Shown piece after piece: positions 8,482 to 17,065 of a DNA stretch of 64,000 bases (positions are counted from its first letter, which is position 1; each line of letters starts with the position of its first letter). The stretch covers positions 1 through 64,000 of IMG/VR virus record IMGVR_UViG_3300005613_000030; one strand, given 5' to 3'. This stretch comes from a virus. The notes beneath the pieces are model-generated. The model saw nothing but the letters and a program-made list of their open reading frames with translations. It had not been told where the DNA came from and made no database searches. The position numbers were made by a program, and so were the translations under genes.

Positions 8482-8493
8482 ATCGAAATTATA
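8482..8493 (-). promoter_or_regulatory. TATAAT-N6-ATG promoter for primase/helicase operon
   Basis: On the minus strand TATAAT (8493-8488) lies six bases before the ATG at 8481. It is divergent from the promoter at 8562, so the 90-base interval 8482-8573 drives both replication operons. Confidence 0.6.
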
Positions 8494-8561
8494 CGATATT
8501 GTAAAAAATCTATGTGTGTTTGTATTATATCTTGGTTGTACTGAAATGCGTCGATGTTAAG

Positions 8562-8573
8562 TATAATCATACT
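8562..8573 (+). promoter_or_regulatory. TATAAT-N6-ATG promoter (leaderless type)
   Basis: TATAAT at 8562-8567, preceded by AAG, then six bases to the ATG at 8574. No SD for the gene and no clear -35. Confidence 0.6.
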
Positions 8574-11042
8574 ATGAAAGCAATAATCACCAATAAATTT
8601 ATTCTACTAAGAAATCCCACATTAGTCGTAAAGCGATCTCTCAAAGAATTATTATCTTATAAAGATAAGTCAAAAGCTTATCAATTACGACGAATGGCTA
8701 ATAATCCTTTTTTAAAGAGATCACCACAATATAAAAAATTACAACAAGAAGCAGAAGGTTGTCTACTTAAAGAACTGCCAAATGGAGATTTAGTTTTTTC
8801 TTCTGGATTTGTACATTATATACAATCTGCAAATATTGAAATCGAAGATCGACGAATTCAAACCGGGAAAACTATTCCATTGCCGTGGAAAAAACGAACT
8901 TTTGATCCATACCCGTATCAACGTGAAGCAGTTGACGCAATGAAAAATAATTATCGTGGAATTATTAATTTAGCAACTGGATTAGGTAAAAGTTTAATTG
9001 CTCTATATGCAACTCAAGAAATTAAAAAAAGAACATTGATCATAGTTCCTGGCGAATCAATTGCTAAACAGTTCTTAGAAGCTATGCAAGCTGCTTTTGG
9101 AGACAATAAAGTTGCTTTATATGGTGGCGGTAAGAAAAAAACAGCTGATATAACAATCGGTATTGGCGCATCCGTTGTTAGGAACATTAATACATTTAAA
9201 AAGCTAGATTTGGGATTAATAGTGGTGGATGAATGCTTTCCATATCGGCAGAATATAGCTACAATTGATGGACCAATGGAGATAGGTAAATTAGTAGGTA
9301 TGTGGGAACAAAATAAAACAATACCACTGGTTAAATCCTTTAATGAAAAAACCAAATCATTCGAATATAAAGCAGTTACCCATGCATGGCGAAAAACAAA
9401 TAACAATCTCATACGTATTAAAATGGGCAAACGCTCTATGTCATGCACTAGCAATCATAAAATGCTAACAGTCAATGGCTGGAAAAAAGCAAGTGAACTA
9501 GTTACAGGGGAATTGCTAGTTGCTAATCCTGATCTATCTAAAAAAGAACAACACGTTGCAAGAAGCTTGAATAATGATCAATACCAAATTTTATTGGGAT
9601 CTTTTTTGGGTGATGGAAACATAAACACTGTTAAAAGTGGACGACATAGATTGCGTGTTATCCATGGAGCACCTCAACGCGAATATTGTCAATGGAAAGC
9701 AAATATGTTTCATGTGGAATGTAAAAAAATATCTAATAATGGATACAGTAAAAAAGATGCTTATCGTTTTTCTACAAAGATAATAGATATACCAAATTCT
9801 ATACCAACTACAAAAACAACCTGTCCACAGTGGGTTATTGACGACTTAGATGCTAGAGGATTAGCAATCTGGTTTATGGATGATGGAACTATTAGTCAAT
9901 TAGGTAACGCTGCAGAAATAGCAACATGCTCTTTTGACCACAACACACAATTAAAACTAGTGAGTAAGTTGAATAAAATGGGAATTGATAGTAAACCAAA
10001 ATTTATAAAATACAATGATCATAGAGCACCTGGATACTGGGTAATTAAAATAAATAAAGTAGGATGCCATAAATTGAAACAGCTTATATTACCCTTTATT
10101 CATTCTAGTTTAACGTATAAAGTCAATAACATGCCAAATTATACACCTTACAACTGGGATAATACTTTTTTAGATTCTGGGACTATTCCAATTACAGAGA
10201 TATCCTATATAAAAAACAAACAAACTCGTACTCCATACGTTTTTGATATCGAAGTAGCTGATAATCATAATTTTGTAGTCTGCTCGTCAAGTGGAACTGC
10301 AGGACCAGTAGCTCATAATTGCCATCATATTCCAGCCGATACGTTCTATGAGATAGCTAATCAATTAGGTGATGTCGAAAAGATATTTGGATTATCAGCT
10401 ACTGGATATCGTTCAGATGGTAAAGATATTCTTATTTCTGCAGCTTGCGGTGATACCCTAATTAAGCGTGATATTAAGTGGGGTGTTAAAAATAAATTCT
10501 TAGCTAAACCAAATTTCATAATAAAAGAAGTAGATACAAATGGTGGAGATTTCAGAGATAATAAGCTGAAAAACTATAAAGCCAATGTATTACATGATGA
10601 TGCAATGAATAAACAAATCTTAGAAGATATTCAAACTAATTTAGCTAATGGTGAAGTTGTAATGTGTTTAGTATCAGAAGTAGCGCACGGTAAAGCATTA
10701 TCTACTGCATTAGGTTGTCCATTTGCACAAGGTAATGATAAGATGTCACAATCATATGTAAATGATTTAAATAGCAATAAAATCAAGTGTTTAGTAGCAA
10801 CCTCTGGAAAATTAGGCGAAGGTTCTGATACTAAACCAATTACAGTACTTATTCTGGCAAATTTTATTGCCTCAAAAGGTCCTGTTATTCAAGCTGTAGG
10901 TAGAGGTCTTAGAATTGCCAACGGGAAAACAACATGTACTATCATTGATTACATCCCAAATGGCTCTAAGATGCTAACTAGACACGCTAAACAAAGAATC
11001 AGTTATTATAAAGAAATAACTGACGATATTGAGATTGTGTAA
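8574..11042 (+). CDS. SF2 DNA helicase (UvsW-like) interrupted by an intein
   Basis: An 822-residue precursor; removing the intein (residues 221-582) leaves a 460-residue SF2 helicase. Motifs are Q-like PYQREAV, Walker A ATGLGKS (134-140), Walker B VVDE split by the intein and completed by CHH to give DECHH, motif III SATGYR, and motif VI QAVGRGLR. The order and size resemble T4 UvsW, which remodels recombination and fork intermediates. The ATG at 8574 is preferred over an upstream alternative start because it has the TATAAT-N6-ATG arrangement. Activity should depend on protein splicing, since the Walker B box is broken in the precursor. Confidence 0.85.
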   Translation: MKAIITNKFILLRNPTLVVKRSLKELLSYKDKSKAYQLRRMANNPFLKRSPQYKKLQQEAEGCLLKELPNGDLVFSSGFVHYIQSANIEIEDRRIQTGKTIPLPWKKRTFDPYPYQREAVDAMKNNYRGIINLATGLGKSLIALYATQEIKKRTLIIVPGESIAKQFLEAMQAAFGDNKVALYGGGKKKTADITIGIGASVVRNINTFKKLDLGLIVVDECFPYRQNIATIDGPMEIGKLVGMWEQNKTIPLVKSFNEKTKSFEYKAVTHAWRKTNNNLIRIKMGKRSMSCTSNHKMLTVNGWKKASELVTGELLVANPDLSKKEQHVARSLNNDQYQILLGSFLGDGNINTVKSGRHRLRVIHGAPQREYCQWKANMFHVECKKISNNGYSKKDAYRFSTKIIDIPNSIPTTKTTCPQWVIDDLDARGLAIWFMDDGTISQLGNAAEIATCSFDHNTQLKLVSKLNKMGIDSKPKFIKYNDHRAPGYWVIKINKVGCHKLKQLILPFIHSSLTYKVNNMPNYTPYNWDNTFLDSGTIPITEISYIKNKQTRTPYVFDIEVADNHNFVVCSSSGTAGPVAHNCHHIPADTFYEIANQLGDVEKIFGLSATGYRSDGKDILISAACGDTLIKRDIKWGVKNKFLAKPNFIIKEVDTNGGDFRDNKLKNYKANVLHDDAMNKQILEDIQTNLANGEVVMCLVSEVAHGKALSTALGCPFAQGNDKMSQSYVNDLNSNKIKCLVATSGKLGEGSDTKPITVLILANFIASKGPVIQAVGRGLRIANGKTTCTIIDYIPNGSKMLTRHAKQRISYYKEITDDIEIV
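9234..10319 (+). mobile_element. Intein with LAGLIDADG homing endonuclease, inserted in helicase motif II
   Basis: 362 residues in frame. It begins with Cys (CFPYRQ, block A), has block B with CTSNHKML, and ends FDIEVADNHNFVV ... AHN followed by Cys of the extein (blocks F and G), so all splicing residues (Cys1, His, His-Asn, Cys+1) are present. Two LAGLIDADG-type motifs, LLGSFLGDGN and LAIWFMDDGT, indicate a full homing endonuclease. The exteins join as VVDE-CHH. Both the splicing and the nuclease domains look intact. Confidence 0.92.
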
Positions 11043-11098
11043 TCCACCTTCTATTAAAACATCAACATTAAATAACTGTAATTTAACTTCTTTTATAG

Positions 11099-11104
11099 TA
11101 TAAT
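11099..11104 (+). promoter_or_regulatory. TATAAT promoter before M15 peptidase gene
   Basis: AGTATAAT 21 bases before the ATG at 11125, with a separate SD (AGGAG) in the leader. No obvious -35. Confidence 0.5.
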
Positions 11105-11124
11105 AAGCTATATAGGAGTATGAA

Positions 11125-11595
11125 ATGAATATCAAGAAATTCAAAAAAGGTGTAAAATCTAAATTATCTAAAAATTTTGCTTCAATAGAATTTGATTGCT
11201 CGTGTAAAAAATGTACTGAAACATTAATTGATTTAGATCACGTCATTAAATTGCAAAAACTAAGAGATGATTTAGGGTCATCAATTAAAATTAATTCTGG
11301 ATATCGTTGCCCAGAGCATAATGCTAATATTGGTGGTGCTAAACAATCTCAGCATGTATTAGGAACAGCTACCGATATAGTTGTTAAAGATATGGCACCC
11401 GATGAAGTAGCAGATTCTTGTGAATACTTCAAAGGACTAGGTCGTTATGACAGTTTTACTCATATAGATTCAAGAGATAGAATTAGTAAAGCTAGATGGG
11501 ATAATAGGAGCAAAAAGGAACATTTGCCAAAAGGACCTAGCAACGAAGAAATTGATAAAATGCTACAAGATATTGAAGATGATTTACTCAAATAA
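11125..11595 (+). CDS. Peptidase M15-family endolysin-like protein
   Basis: A 156-residue protein with the M15 D-Ala-D-Ala/L-Ala-D-Glu peptidase signature: SGYRCPEHN, then SQHVLGTATD (the S-x-H-x6-D zinc site), and FTHIDSRD (the second H-x-D). Phage M15 proteins of this size are peptidoglycan-cleaving endolysins. There is no signal peptide, so release would need a holin or similar. A CSCKKC pair near residue 26 is typical of M15_3 members. Its own promoter (11099) and SD (AGGAG) support regulated expression. Confidence 0.8.
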   Translation: MNIKKFKKGVKSKLSKNFASIEFDCSCKKCTETLIDLDHVIKLQKLRDDLGSSIKINSGYRCPEHNANIGGAKQSQHVLGTATDIVVKDMAPDEVADSCEYFKGLGRYDSFTHIDSRDRISKARWDNRSKKEHLPKGPSNEEIDKMLQDIEDDLLK

Positions 11596-11602
11596 GGACA
11601 TC

Positions 11603-11848
11603 ATGAAGATTTGGGTAAAAAAAGACGATATCATTACGACTCCATACAATATATATCCACATATTACCCCATATAAAGGATATAAAGTCTTAGAAGAATT
11701 AGAGAACAATATGATAGCATTCAGGAATGACAACAACGATATAATTAATATGGAGTCACATCTTTTTTTTGAAATAAACCTATTTCATAAAATTAATCTA
11801 TATAGAATCTTTAAAACTTTAATTAAATTCAAAACTTTTATTAAATAA
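11603..11848 (+). CDS. Small hypothetical protein
   Basis: 81 residues from the ATG at 11603, chosen because AAGGA lies upstream just after the M15 stop; longer in-frame starts overlap the M15 gene without an SD. The first 50 residues look like a small beta fold (MKIWVKKDDIITTP, YKVLEELENN) and the end is helical and basic with many Phe and Ile. I recognise no family. Its position makes it a possible lysis accessory, which is unproven. Confidence 0.5.
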   Translation: MKIWVKKDDIITTPYNIYPHITPYKGYKVLEELENNMIAFRNDNNDIINMESHLFFEINLFHKINLYRIFKTLIKFKTFIK

Positions 11849-12071
11849 GAATATTTCTTCACTTCTTTTTCCTTTGTCACGGGTACAATAGTAACAACGC
11901 TCTGCAACACAAGGCAAAGCATAGCTAAGCTATTCTTTTCTAATTATTTTTCAACATGCCTATATTCCTCATTAGTATAATTTTTCCATAAAAAGTTTTA
12001 ATATATTTGTAATTATTAAAGTGGCTTTAAATAAAAGAGAATTAAGTATTAATATTTTTATGGAGGACTTT
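11849..12071 (+). promoter_or_regulatory. Intergenic region with TATAAT promoter for dUTPase
   Basis: 223 bases without a gene. TATAAT at 11976-11981, preceded by AG, lies 90 bases before the dUTPase ATG. The leader is T-rich, then A-rich. I see no tRNA-like fold, riboswitch or strong terminator; a few short repeats (CAAGGCAAAGC, AGCTAAGCT) are too small to call. Confidence 0.4.
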
Positions 12072-12560
12072 ATGGAAAAAACAATTGCTGAAAAGCACAA
12101 AGCTCTTTTTGATGAAACTTATAAAATAGAAGTAGAAGTATTAGATAATGGAAAGTTGCCAATTAAAGCTCACAAAACTGATGCTGGTTTTGATTTATTT
12201 GCTACCGAAGATTTCACCATCCTTAATGGTTGTGTATCTAAACACCCCTTAAATATTAAGATGAAATTACCACGTGGTACTTACGCTCAGATTACTTCTA
12301 AATCAGGTTTAGGGAGTAAAGGTGTTTTAGTGTATGCCGGTGTTATAGATGAATCATATAGAGGTATTCCACATGTCGTATGCACACTTCTGCAGCAGCT
12401 TGATGGTATACCAAGTCGTCTACAAATAAAAAAAGGTCAAAAGGTTGCTCAATTAGTAATGCATCCATATTCTTCGCATTATTTCATGGAAGAAGTAGAA
12501 ACAGTGTCAAACGATACTGAAAGAGGTTCTGGTGGATTTGGAAGTACTGGGAAAGTTTAA
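12072..12560 (+). CDS. dut: dUTP diphosphatase
   Basis: 162 residues from the ATG at 12072, which has GGAGG 6 bases upstream; longer in-frame starts lack an SD. All five trimeric dUTPase motifs are present: TDAGFDL, TSKSGLG, GVIDESYRG, GQKVAQLV and the C-terminal RGSGGFGSTG arm. It hydrolyses dUTP to dUMP and pyrophosphate, keeping uracil out of phage DNA and supplying dUMP. It is monocistronic, with its own promoter at 11976 and another promoter following at 12648. It works with the dCMP deaminase at 33067 and the dNMP kinase at 42154. Confidence 0.93.
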   Translation: MEKTIAEKHKALFDETYKIEVEVLDNGKLPIKAHKTDAGFDLFATEDFTILNGCVSKHPLNIKMKLPRGTYAQITSKSGLGSKGVLVYAGVIDESYRGIPHVVCTLLQQLDGIPSRLQIKKGQKVAQLVMHPYSSHYFMEEVETVSNDTERGSGGFGSTGKV

Positions 12561-12647
12561 ACTATGATATATTATATGCAATAAGTCTATGATTTCAATA
12601 AAAAATTAAAAAATACTCCGATCTAAAAAAGCACAACATTAAGTTAG

Positions 12648-12653
12648 TATAAT
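12648..12653 (+). promoter_or_regulatory. TATAAT promoter before methyltransferase-like gene
   Basis: TTAGTATAAT, 28 bases before the ATG at 12682; an AAGGA SD lies in the leader. No -35 consensus. Confidence 0.5.
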
Positions 12654-12681
12654 TAGGTAGAATACTTATTAAGGAAACTTT

Positions 12682-13398
12682 ATGGATAATCTATCTAGTA
12701 TTTTTAACACTAATGTTCGGATTAATTCCAATGACGTTAATGATCCACTGCATAAAGATGCAGTTTGGCCTAATTCTATTGAGATATGTATAGCTCGAGT
12801 TCCTATTAGACGTAGAGATGGTTATAGTGTTGAGAATATTAGAAAAATTGCAAAGCAATTAAAAAATAATATGGTCACCAATGGAATTGTATTCTTAATA
12901 TGCTATGCACCAGTTGAATGTAAATCTCGCCCATTTGAAATTGCTAAGGTTATGACTGAAGAAAAATTTACACATATTGATAATATAGTTATAGAAAGAT
13001 CTTGGTTACCTGGTAAAAGATCTGAAGTTAATTTAGTCAATTCACACGAATATGTTTTACATTTCTGCAATGGCAATGTATGGAACTTAGATAGATTACC
13101 TATTAAAGAGTACTTAAGAGCTGCCGATAGTATTTCATGTGTCGGTAATACTTGGAAAGTTGAAACTGGTAGTTTAGATGAGTCATATCCAATTGATCTA
13201 GCCGAATTATTAATCAGAATGACAGATGCTCTTCCGGGTAGTATAATATTTGATCCGTGGATGGGAGCTCAATCAGGTTTATTAGCTGCTTTAAAATTAG
13301 GACATAGTTTCTGGGGTTTTGAAAAAAGTGCCAGAAAGCTTAAAAAATATCAAAAAATTATTAATACTTTTGAACATAATTACAAACAACGAGATTAA
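12682..13398 (+). CDS. Degenerate DNA methyltransferase (beta-class N4/N6 fold)
   Basis: A 238-residue protein arranged like beta-class adenine/cytosine-N4 methyltransferases: a catalytic half first, then SAM-binding motif I FDPWMGAQSG (D191 onward) and FWGFE near the end, with HEYVLHF in between as in RsrI-type enzymes. At the position of the catalytic (S/T/D)PPY motif the sequence reads IARVPI (residues 37-42), so the key residues are missing, and motif I lacks the usual GSGTT. It may bind DNA or SAM without methylating, or use an altered active site. The nearby HNH gene was probably inserted between it and the chaperonin gene. Confidence 0.6.
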   Translation: MDNLSSIFNTNVRINSNDVNDPLHKDAVWPNSIEICIARVPIRRRDGYSVENIRKIAKQLKNNMVTNGIVFLICYAPVECKSRPFEIAKVMTEEKFTHIDNIVIERSWLPGKRSEVNLVNSHEYVLHFCNGNVWNLDRLPIKEYLRAADSISCVGNTWKVETGSLDESYPIDLAELLIRMTDALPGSIIFDPWMGAQSGLLAALKLGHSFWGFEKSARKLKKYQKIINTFEHNYKQRD

Positions 13399-13402
13399 AT
13401 AC

Positions 13403-14161
13403 GTGATTGATAGAAAAGATTATCATGTGATTACGTTAAAAAATGGTAAGCATCGTACTACATATCGATATTATTGCGATAGTTGTAGTGCAGATAGAGG
13501 CTATCACCTTATGGATAGTAGAAAAAGTAAGCAATTATGTAAAACTTGTTCATACGCTGTTCGCAGTCAAAGAATAATACAAAGTAATAAAGAACCGCAT
13601 GATGGTTCGTGGATATGGCAGTATCGATCTAGTGGAAAAAGATATAAGAAGTTTATAGCGACCTGTAGTTCCTGTGGCAAAGATAGAGGATATCAATGCA
13701 AAAAAGATTCTTATAGATTATGTGGTGATTGCAGTTTACAAAAAAATACAGGTATGTGGAGTAAAGGTCACGTGCCATGGAATAAAGGTAAAAAATTAAG
13801 TAAAGAGTATAGTATTAAAAATAGTTGTGCACAGCGTCAAATAGAGATTAAAGATTTTGATTGCTTTACTACTCACAAGAATGATAAAGATCGCTCTATT
13901 TTAAAAAAGAGCAATCTTCATATTGAATGTTTTAAAAAAGCGGATTACACATGTCAAGTATGCAGTACTAAAGGCGTAACATTGAATGCTCACCATTTAA
14001 ATAACTTTGCACAATATGAAGATCAACGTTTTATTCTGGAGAATTTAGTATGTCTTTGCAAACAATGCCATAAAAAAATACATAAAGAATACGGGAATTC
14101 AACGACAAGATATAACTTTGAAGAGTATAGGAGAAAATATGAGTATCTACGAAAAAAGTAA
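13403..14161 (+). CDS. HNH homing endonuclease with NUMOD3-like motif
   Basis: 252 residues from a GTG at 13403, the first reasonable start after the methyltransferase stop; the SD is weak. The N-terminal part has three zinc-ribbon-like modules (CDSCSADRGY, CSSCGKDRGY, CGDC), then WNKGKKLSKEY (NUMOD3-like DNA-binding motif), and a C-terminal HNH unit (C-QVC, LNAHHLNNF, LVCLCKQCHKKIHKEYG). It should cut one or both strands at a specific site to drive its own spread. It overlaps the chaperonin start by 23 bases and carries that gene's SD, so it is tucked in without breaking its neighbour. It is related to the gene at 49533. Confidence 0.8.
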   Translation: MIDRKDYHVITLKNGKHRTTYRYYCDSCSADRGYHLMDSRKSKQLCKTCSYAVRSQRIIQSNKEPHDGSWIWQYRSSGKRYKKFIATCSSCGKDRGYQCKKDSYRLCGDCSLQKNTGMWSKGHVPWNKGKKLSKEYSIKNSCAQRQIEIKDFDCFTTHKNDKDRSILKKSNLHIECFKKADYTCQVCSTKGVTLNAHHLNNFAQYEDQRFILENLVCLCKQCHKKIHKEYGNSTTRYNFEEYRRKYEYLRKK

Positions 14162-15818
14162 AGCAAAAGATATTATTGCAGATAAAGATGAAATTGATAA
14201 AATAGTATCTGAAACAATGGATAATATGGCTGCTATTATTGGTCGAACTCTCGGTCCCGGAGGTAATCCTGTTTTAATTGAACGTGATTCTCAAGCGCCT
14301 TTGATTACAAAAGACGGAGTAACAGTTGCTAGATCTTTAGGTGTACATGACGCAGCATCACATGTGATTGTGGAATCCGCTAAAGAAATCTGCTTAAATA
14401 CAGCGAAAGATGCTGGAGATGGAACCACCACTGCTATTGTTCTTGCCAACGCTTTAGTTAAGGCTGGTAGGAAATTTTTAACAGATAATCCAAAATATAA
14501 TCCACAAAGAGTTGTTCAAGAATTACAACAGATGTACGACACAGTTATTATTCCTTTTTTAAAAGCGGAAGCAATTGATGCAGATACCGAAGCAAAATTA
14601 CTACATGTAGCTGAAATTTCCGCCAATGGGGATTCAAGCATAGCAAAAGTTGCTGTTGAAGCGGTATTGACTGCAGGGGAAGATGGTACAGTTCTATTAG
14701 AAGAAGCTCAAGGTAATGATATGAGAGTAGAGACTATTGAGGGATATGTCATTACAAACGGCTTAAAAGAGTTTGGACAAATTGGTCCTGTATTTGTGAA
14801 TGATAACGCTAATCAGCAATGCAAAATGGATCAAGGGTATGTGTTCCTATATGATGGCAGTATTACTGACTTAAAAGCATTAGGTTTAGTGCAGCAAGCA
14901 ATTGAAGGGACAGAATTATATGGTTCACCGATTATAGTTATGGCTCATGAATTTTCTGATAGTGTAATGGATAAAATTGCTCAAGCCATTAAAGGTGGAA
15001 TTACAATTTGTCCAGTTAAAACACCACGCTCTGGTGTACCGAATTCTAGATCTATGTTTCTTAAAGATATGTCTGCTTACACTGGAGCTCGTGTATTTGA
15101 TCCAGGTGATATTGCTGAAATTGAGCCAGAGCATTTTGGTGCATTTCAATCAGCTAAAAGTAACATGTATGAAACCTTCATATTGTCAATACCTGATACA
15201 GAAGCTATTGATGTGAGAGTTGAAGAGCTTAAAGGGTTAGCAGAGACATGTCATTCTGATTTTGATAAGATGTTTATAAAAGCAGCTATCGGTAAATTAA
15301 TTGGTGGAATTTCTACCATTTGGGTTGGTGGTGCTTCAGATCTTGAAGTTAGAGAGAAAAAAGCAAGAGTAGAAGATGCAGTAGAAGCTGTTAGATCAGC
15401 GATTGCTGAAGGTATTGTCCCTGGAGGTTGCTTTATACACCAGAAATTAGCGAATCAATTATGCGATAACAAAGATAGTAAGAAGTCGTGGAGTATTATG
15501 GTATCTGCATTGCAGGTTCCACTGAATCTATTGCTAACTAATTGTGGCGAGGATCCTAAAGAAATTAGAGCAGGGTTGAAGCGAAATAAGAATAAAATAT
15601 TTGATGCTAATAAACATGCTTTTGTTGATCCACATAAAGCTGGAATAATTGAACCAACTAAAGTTATTCGTGTTTCTTTAGCTAATGCGTTATCTGTGGC
15701 TAGTTTACTGATTAGTCTTGGCGGTGTTGTATGTGTTCCTCGTGATTCTGGTTTAGAAAATCAATTAGCTTTATCTAAACAGGCTTTTAAAGATATGATG
15801 AGTGATATGCCGAGATAA
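14139..15818 (+). CDS. groEL: GroEL-like chaperonin
   Basis: 559 residues from the ATG at 14139 (SD AGGAGA, 8 bases upstream). It is a full-length group I chaperonin: RTLGPGGNPVLIERD and ITKDGVTVAR, nucleotide-binding AGDGTTTA near residue 92, and the equatorial DAVEAVRSAIAEGIVPGG near residue 425. The C-terminal GGM tail of bacterial GroEL is absent. It should fold phage proteins in an ATP-driven ring, probably capsid or fibre subunits. No groES homologue is visible nearby, so it may use the host co-chaperonin or none, as reported for some large-phage chaperonins. Confidence 0.92.
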   Translation: MSIYEKSKAKDIIADKDEIDKIVSETMDNMAAIIGRTLGPGGNPVLIERDSQAPLITKDGVTVARSLGVHDAASHVIVESAKEICLNTAKDAGDGTTTAIVLANALVKAGRKFLTDNPKYNPQRVVQELQQMYDTVIIPFLKAEAIDADTEAKLLHVAEISANGDSSIAKVAVEAVLTAGEDGTVLLEEAQGNDMRVETIEGYVITNGLKEFGQIGPVFVNDNANQQCKMDQGYVFLYDGSITDLKALGLVQQAIEGTELYGSPIIVMAHEFSDSVMDKIAQAIKGGITICPVKTPRSGVPNSRSMFLKDMSAYTGARVFDPGDIAEIEPEHFGAFQSAKSNMYETFILSIPDTEAIDVRVEELKGLAETCHSDFDKMFIKAAIGKLIGGISTIWVGGASDLEVREKKARVEDAVEAVRSAIAEGIVPGGCFIHQKLANQLCDNKDSKKSWSIMVSALQVPLNLLLTNCGEDPKEIRAGLKRNKNKIFDANKHAFVDPHKAGIIEPTKVIRVSLANALSVASLLISLGGVVCVPRDSGLENQLALSKQAFKDMMSDMPR

Positions 15819-15822
15819 TAGT

Positions 15823-16380
15823 ATGATAAAAGAATGTAGTAAATGTAAAAATCACAAGGATGTGATTCTCTTTAACAAGAATAAGAAAAACACTACAACT
15901 GGTCGATCATCATGGTGTAAAGCGTGTATTAAAAAACACGATGCTAGTAAGAATTATAAACCTATTTATCGTGGCACAAAGATATGTCAAACATGCAAGA
16001 TAACTAAAAAAGCCACTGAATTCCATGTAAATAAAAAACATAAAGATGGATTAGAGCGACGATGTAAAAAATGCAATATGTTGCGAAAAGACAATAATCA
16101 TTATAGAAATAAATATGGTATAACATTAGATGACTATAACAACTTAATTAAAAGTCAGAATTATCAGTGTGCTATATGTAAAACGGTAGATCCAGGTGTT
16201 GGAATTAATCGTTTTCACGTTGATCATAATCATTCCACTGGTGTAGTTAGAGGATTATTATGTTCGAATTGTAATCGAGCATTAGGTCAATTTAAAGATG
16301 ATATATCGATTCTTGAATCAGCAGCGGAATACATAAGAAATAACTTGGAGACAAAACATGATTTCAACGATCCTAAATAA
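15823..16380 (+). CDS. Recombination endonuclease VII-like HNH nuclease
   Basis: 185 residues from the ATG at 15823. The N-terminus has two C-x2-C ... C-x2-C zinc modules (CSKCK...CKAC, CQTCK...CKKC). The C-terminal half matches Endonuclease VII-type HNH domains: YGITLDDYNNLIKSQ, CAICK, FHVDHNHSTGVVRGLLC, CNRALG, DDISILESAAEYI. T4 gp49 of this family resolves branched DNA, but stand-alone copies with extra zinc modules are often homing-type genes. It sits right after the chaperonin and overlaps the next gene by 23 bases with that gene's SD inside, as the other homing genes here do. A RuvC-like resolvase also exists at 20793. Confidence 0.8.
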   Translation: MIKECSKCKNHKDVILFNKNKKNTTTGRSSWCKACIKKHDASKNYKPIYRGTKICQTCKITKKATEFHVNKKHKDGLERRCKKCNMLRKDNNHYRNKYGITLDDYNNLIKSQNYQCAICKTVDPGVGINRFHVDHNHSTGVVRGLLCSNCNRALGQFKDDISILESAAEYIRNNLETKHDFNDPK

Positions 16381-17062
16381 TAGATATATTCAAATAGTTA
16401 TTGCGTTATTAATTGGTTGCGCTATAGGAGCCATATTTTATCCTTCTAAGACAATTAAAGAAGAGATAGAGCAGAAATATGAAAGACAATTACAGCAGAA
16501 AGAAGAGGAACATATTAAGGCTTTTTATGAGTTATCTACAAAACACACCGAAGAGATTAATATTCTAAAATCGAAGACCGAAGAGACAACTAGTAAAATC
16601 CATTCTTTAACACAAGAGAATTATGAATTACGTCAAAAATCTGAAGAATCAACTCTTCGCATAGTGAAACCCGATGGCACTATCGTAGAAAAAACATATA
16701 AAAAATCCGAAACTGAACAAATATCACAGATCACAACAGAAATAAAATCTGAATTTAGTCGTAAGGTTAAAGAGATCGAGCAGAAGTGGACAACTATACA
16801 TAAAGAGAGAGTTAGTAGAATAAAGATAGAGCATGATAAAGTGATAGCAATTAAAGAAACAGAGATAGCGCAGTTAAAAAAGAAAACAACTATAGAAATC
16901 AATAAACGTAATTTTGGTATTTATGGTGGATATATGACTAATAAGAATTATTACAGCGGTGTGCAATATGATGTCTTTGGGCCAGTATTTTTAGATGCTC
17001 ATGTTCAATCAGATTTTCAAGATAATGCAGCCGGTGGTATAGGCTTTGGTTTTAGGTTTTAA
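16358..17062 (+). CDS. Membrane-anchored coiled-coil protein with outer-membrane-like C-terminus (spanin-like)
   Basis: A 234-residue protein, SD TTGGAGA before ATG. Residues 9-28 form one membrane segment (IVIALLIGCAIGAIF). Residues 30-185 are highly charged and predicted coiled coil (Lys/Glu/Gln/Ile heptads). The last 50 residues are Gly- and Tyr-rich beta strands ending GGIGFGFRF; a C-terminal Phe with alternating aromatics is the classic outer-membrane beta-strand signal. The layout would bridge inner and outer membranes, as phage spanins do in the last step of lysis. This is an architectural inference, not a recognised family. A tail-associated coiled-coil protein is the alternative. Confidence 0.45.
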   Translation: MISTILNNRYIQIVIALLIGCAIGAIFYPSKTIKEEIEQKYERQLQQKEEEHIKAFYELSTKHTEEINILKSKTEETTSKIHSLTQENYELRQKSEESTLRIVKPDGTIVEKTYKKSETEQISQITTEIKSEFSRKVKEIEQKWTTIHKERVSRIKIEHDKVIAIKETEIAQLKKKTTIEINKRNFGIYGGYMTNKNYYSGVQYDVFGPVFLDAHVQSDFQDNAAGGIGFGFRF

Positions 17063-17065
17063 ATT

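Noticed and set aside
8514-8573. N-terminal extension of the helicase from 8514
   Set aside because: It lies across the divergent promoters; the ATG at 8574 fits the TATAAT-N6-ATG pattern and gives a normal helicase start.
11849-12071. Possible tRNA or riboswitch in the gap before dUTPase
   Set aside because: No cloverleaf, CCA end or conserved aptamer pattern could be drawn; only a TATAAT promoter is supported.
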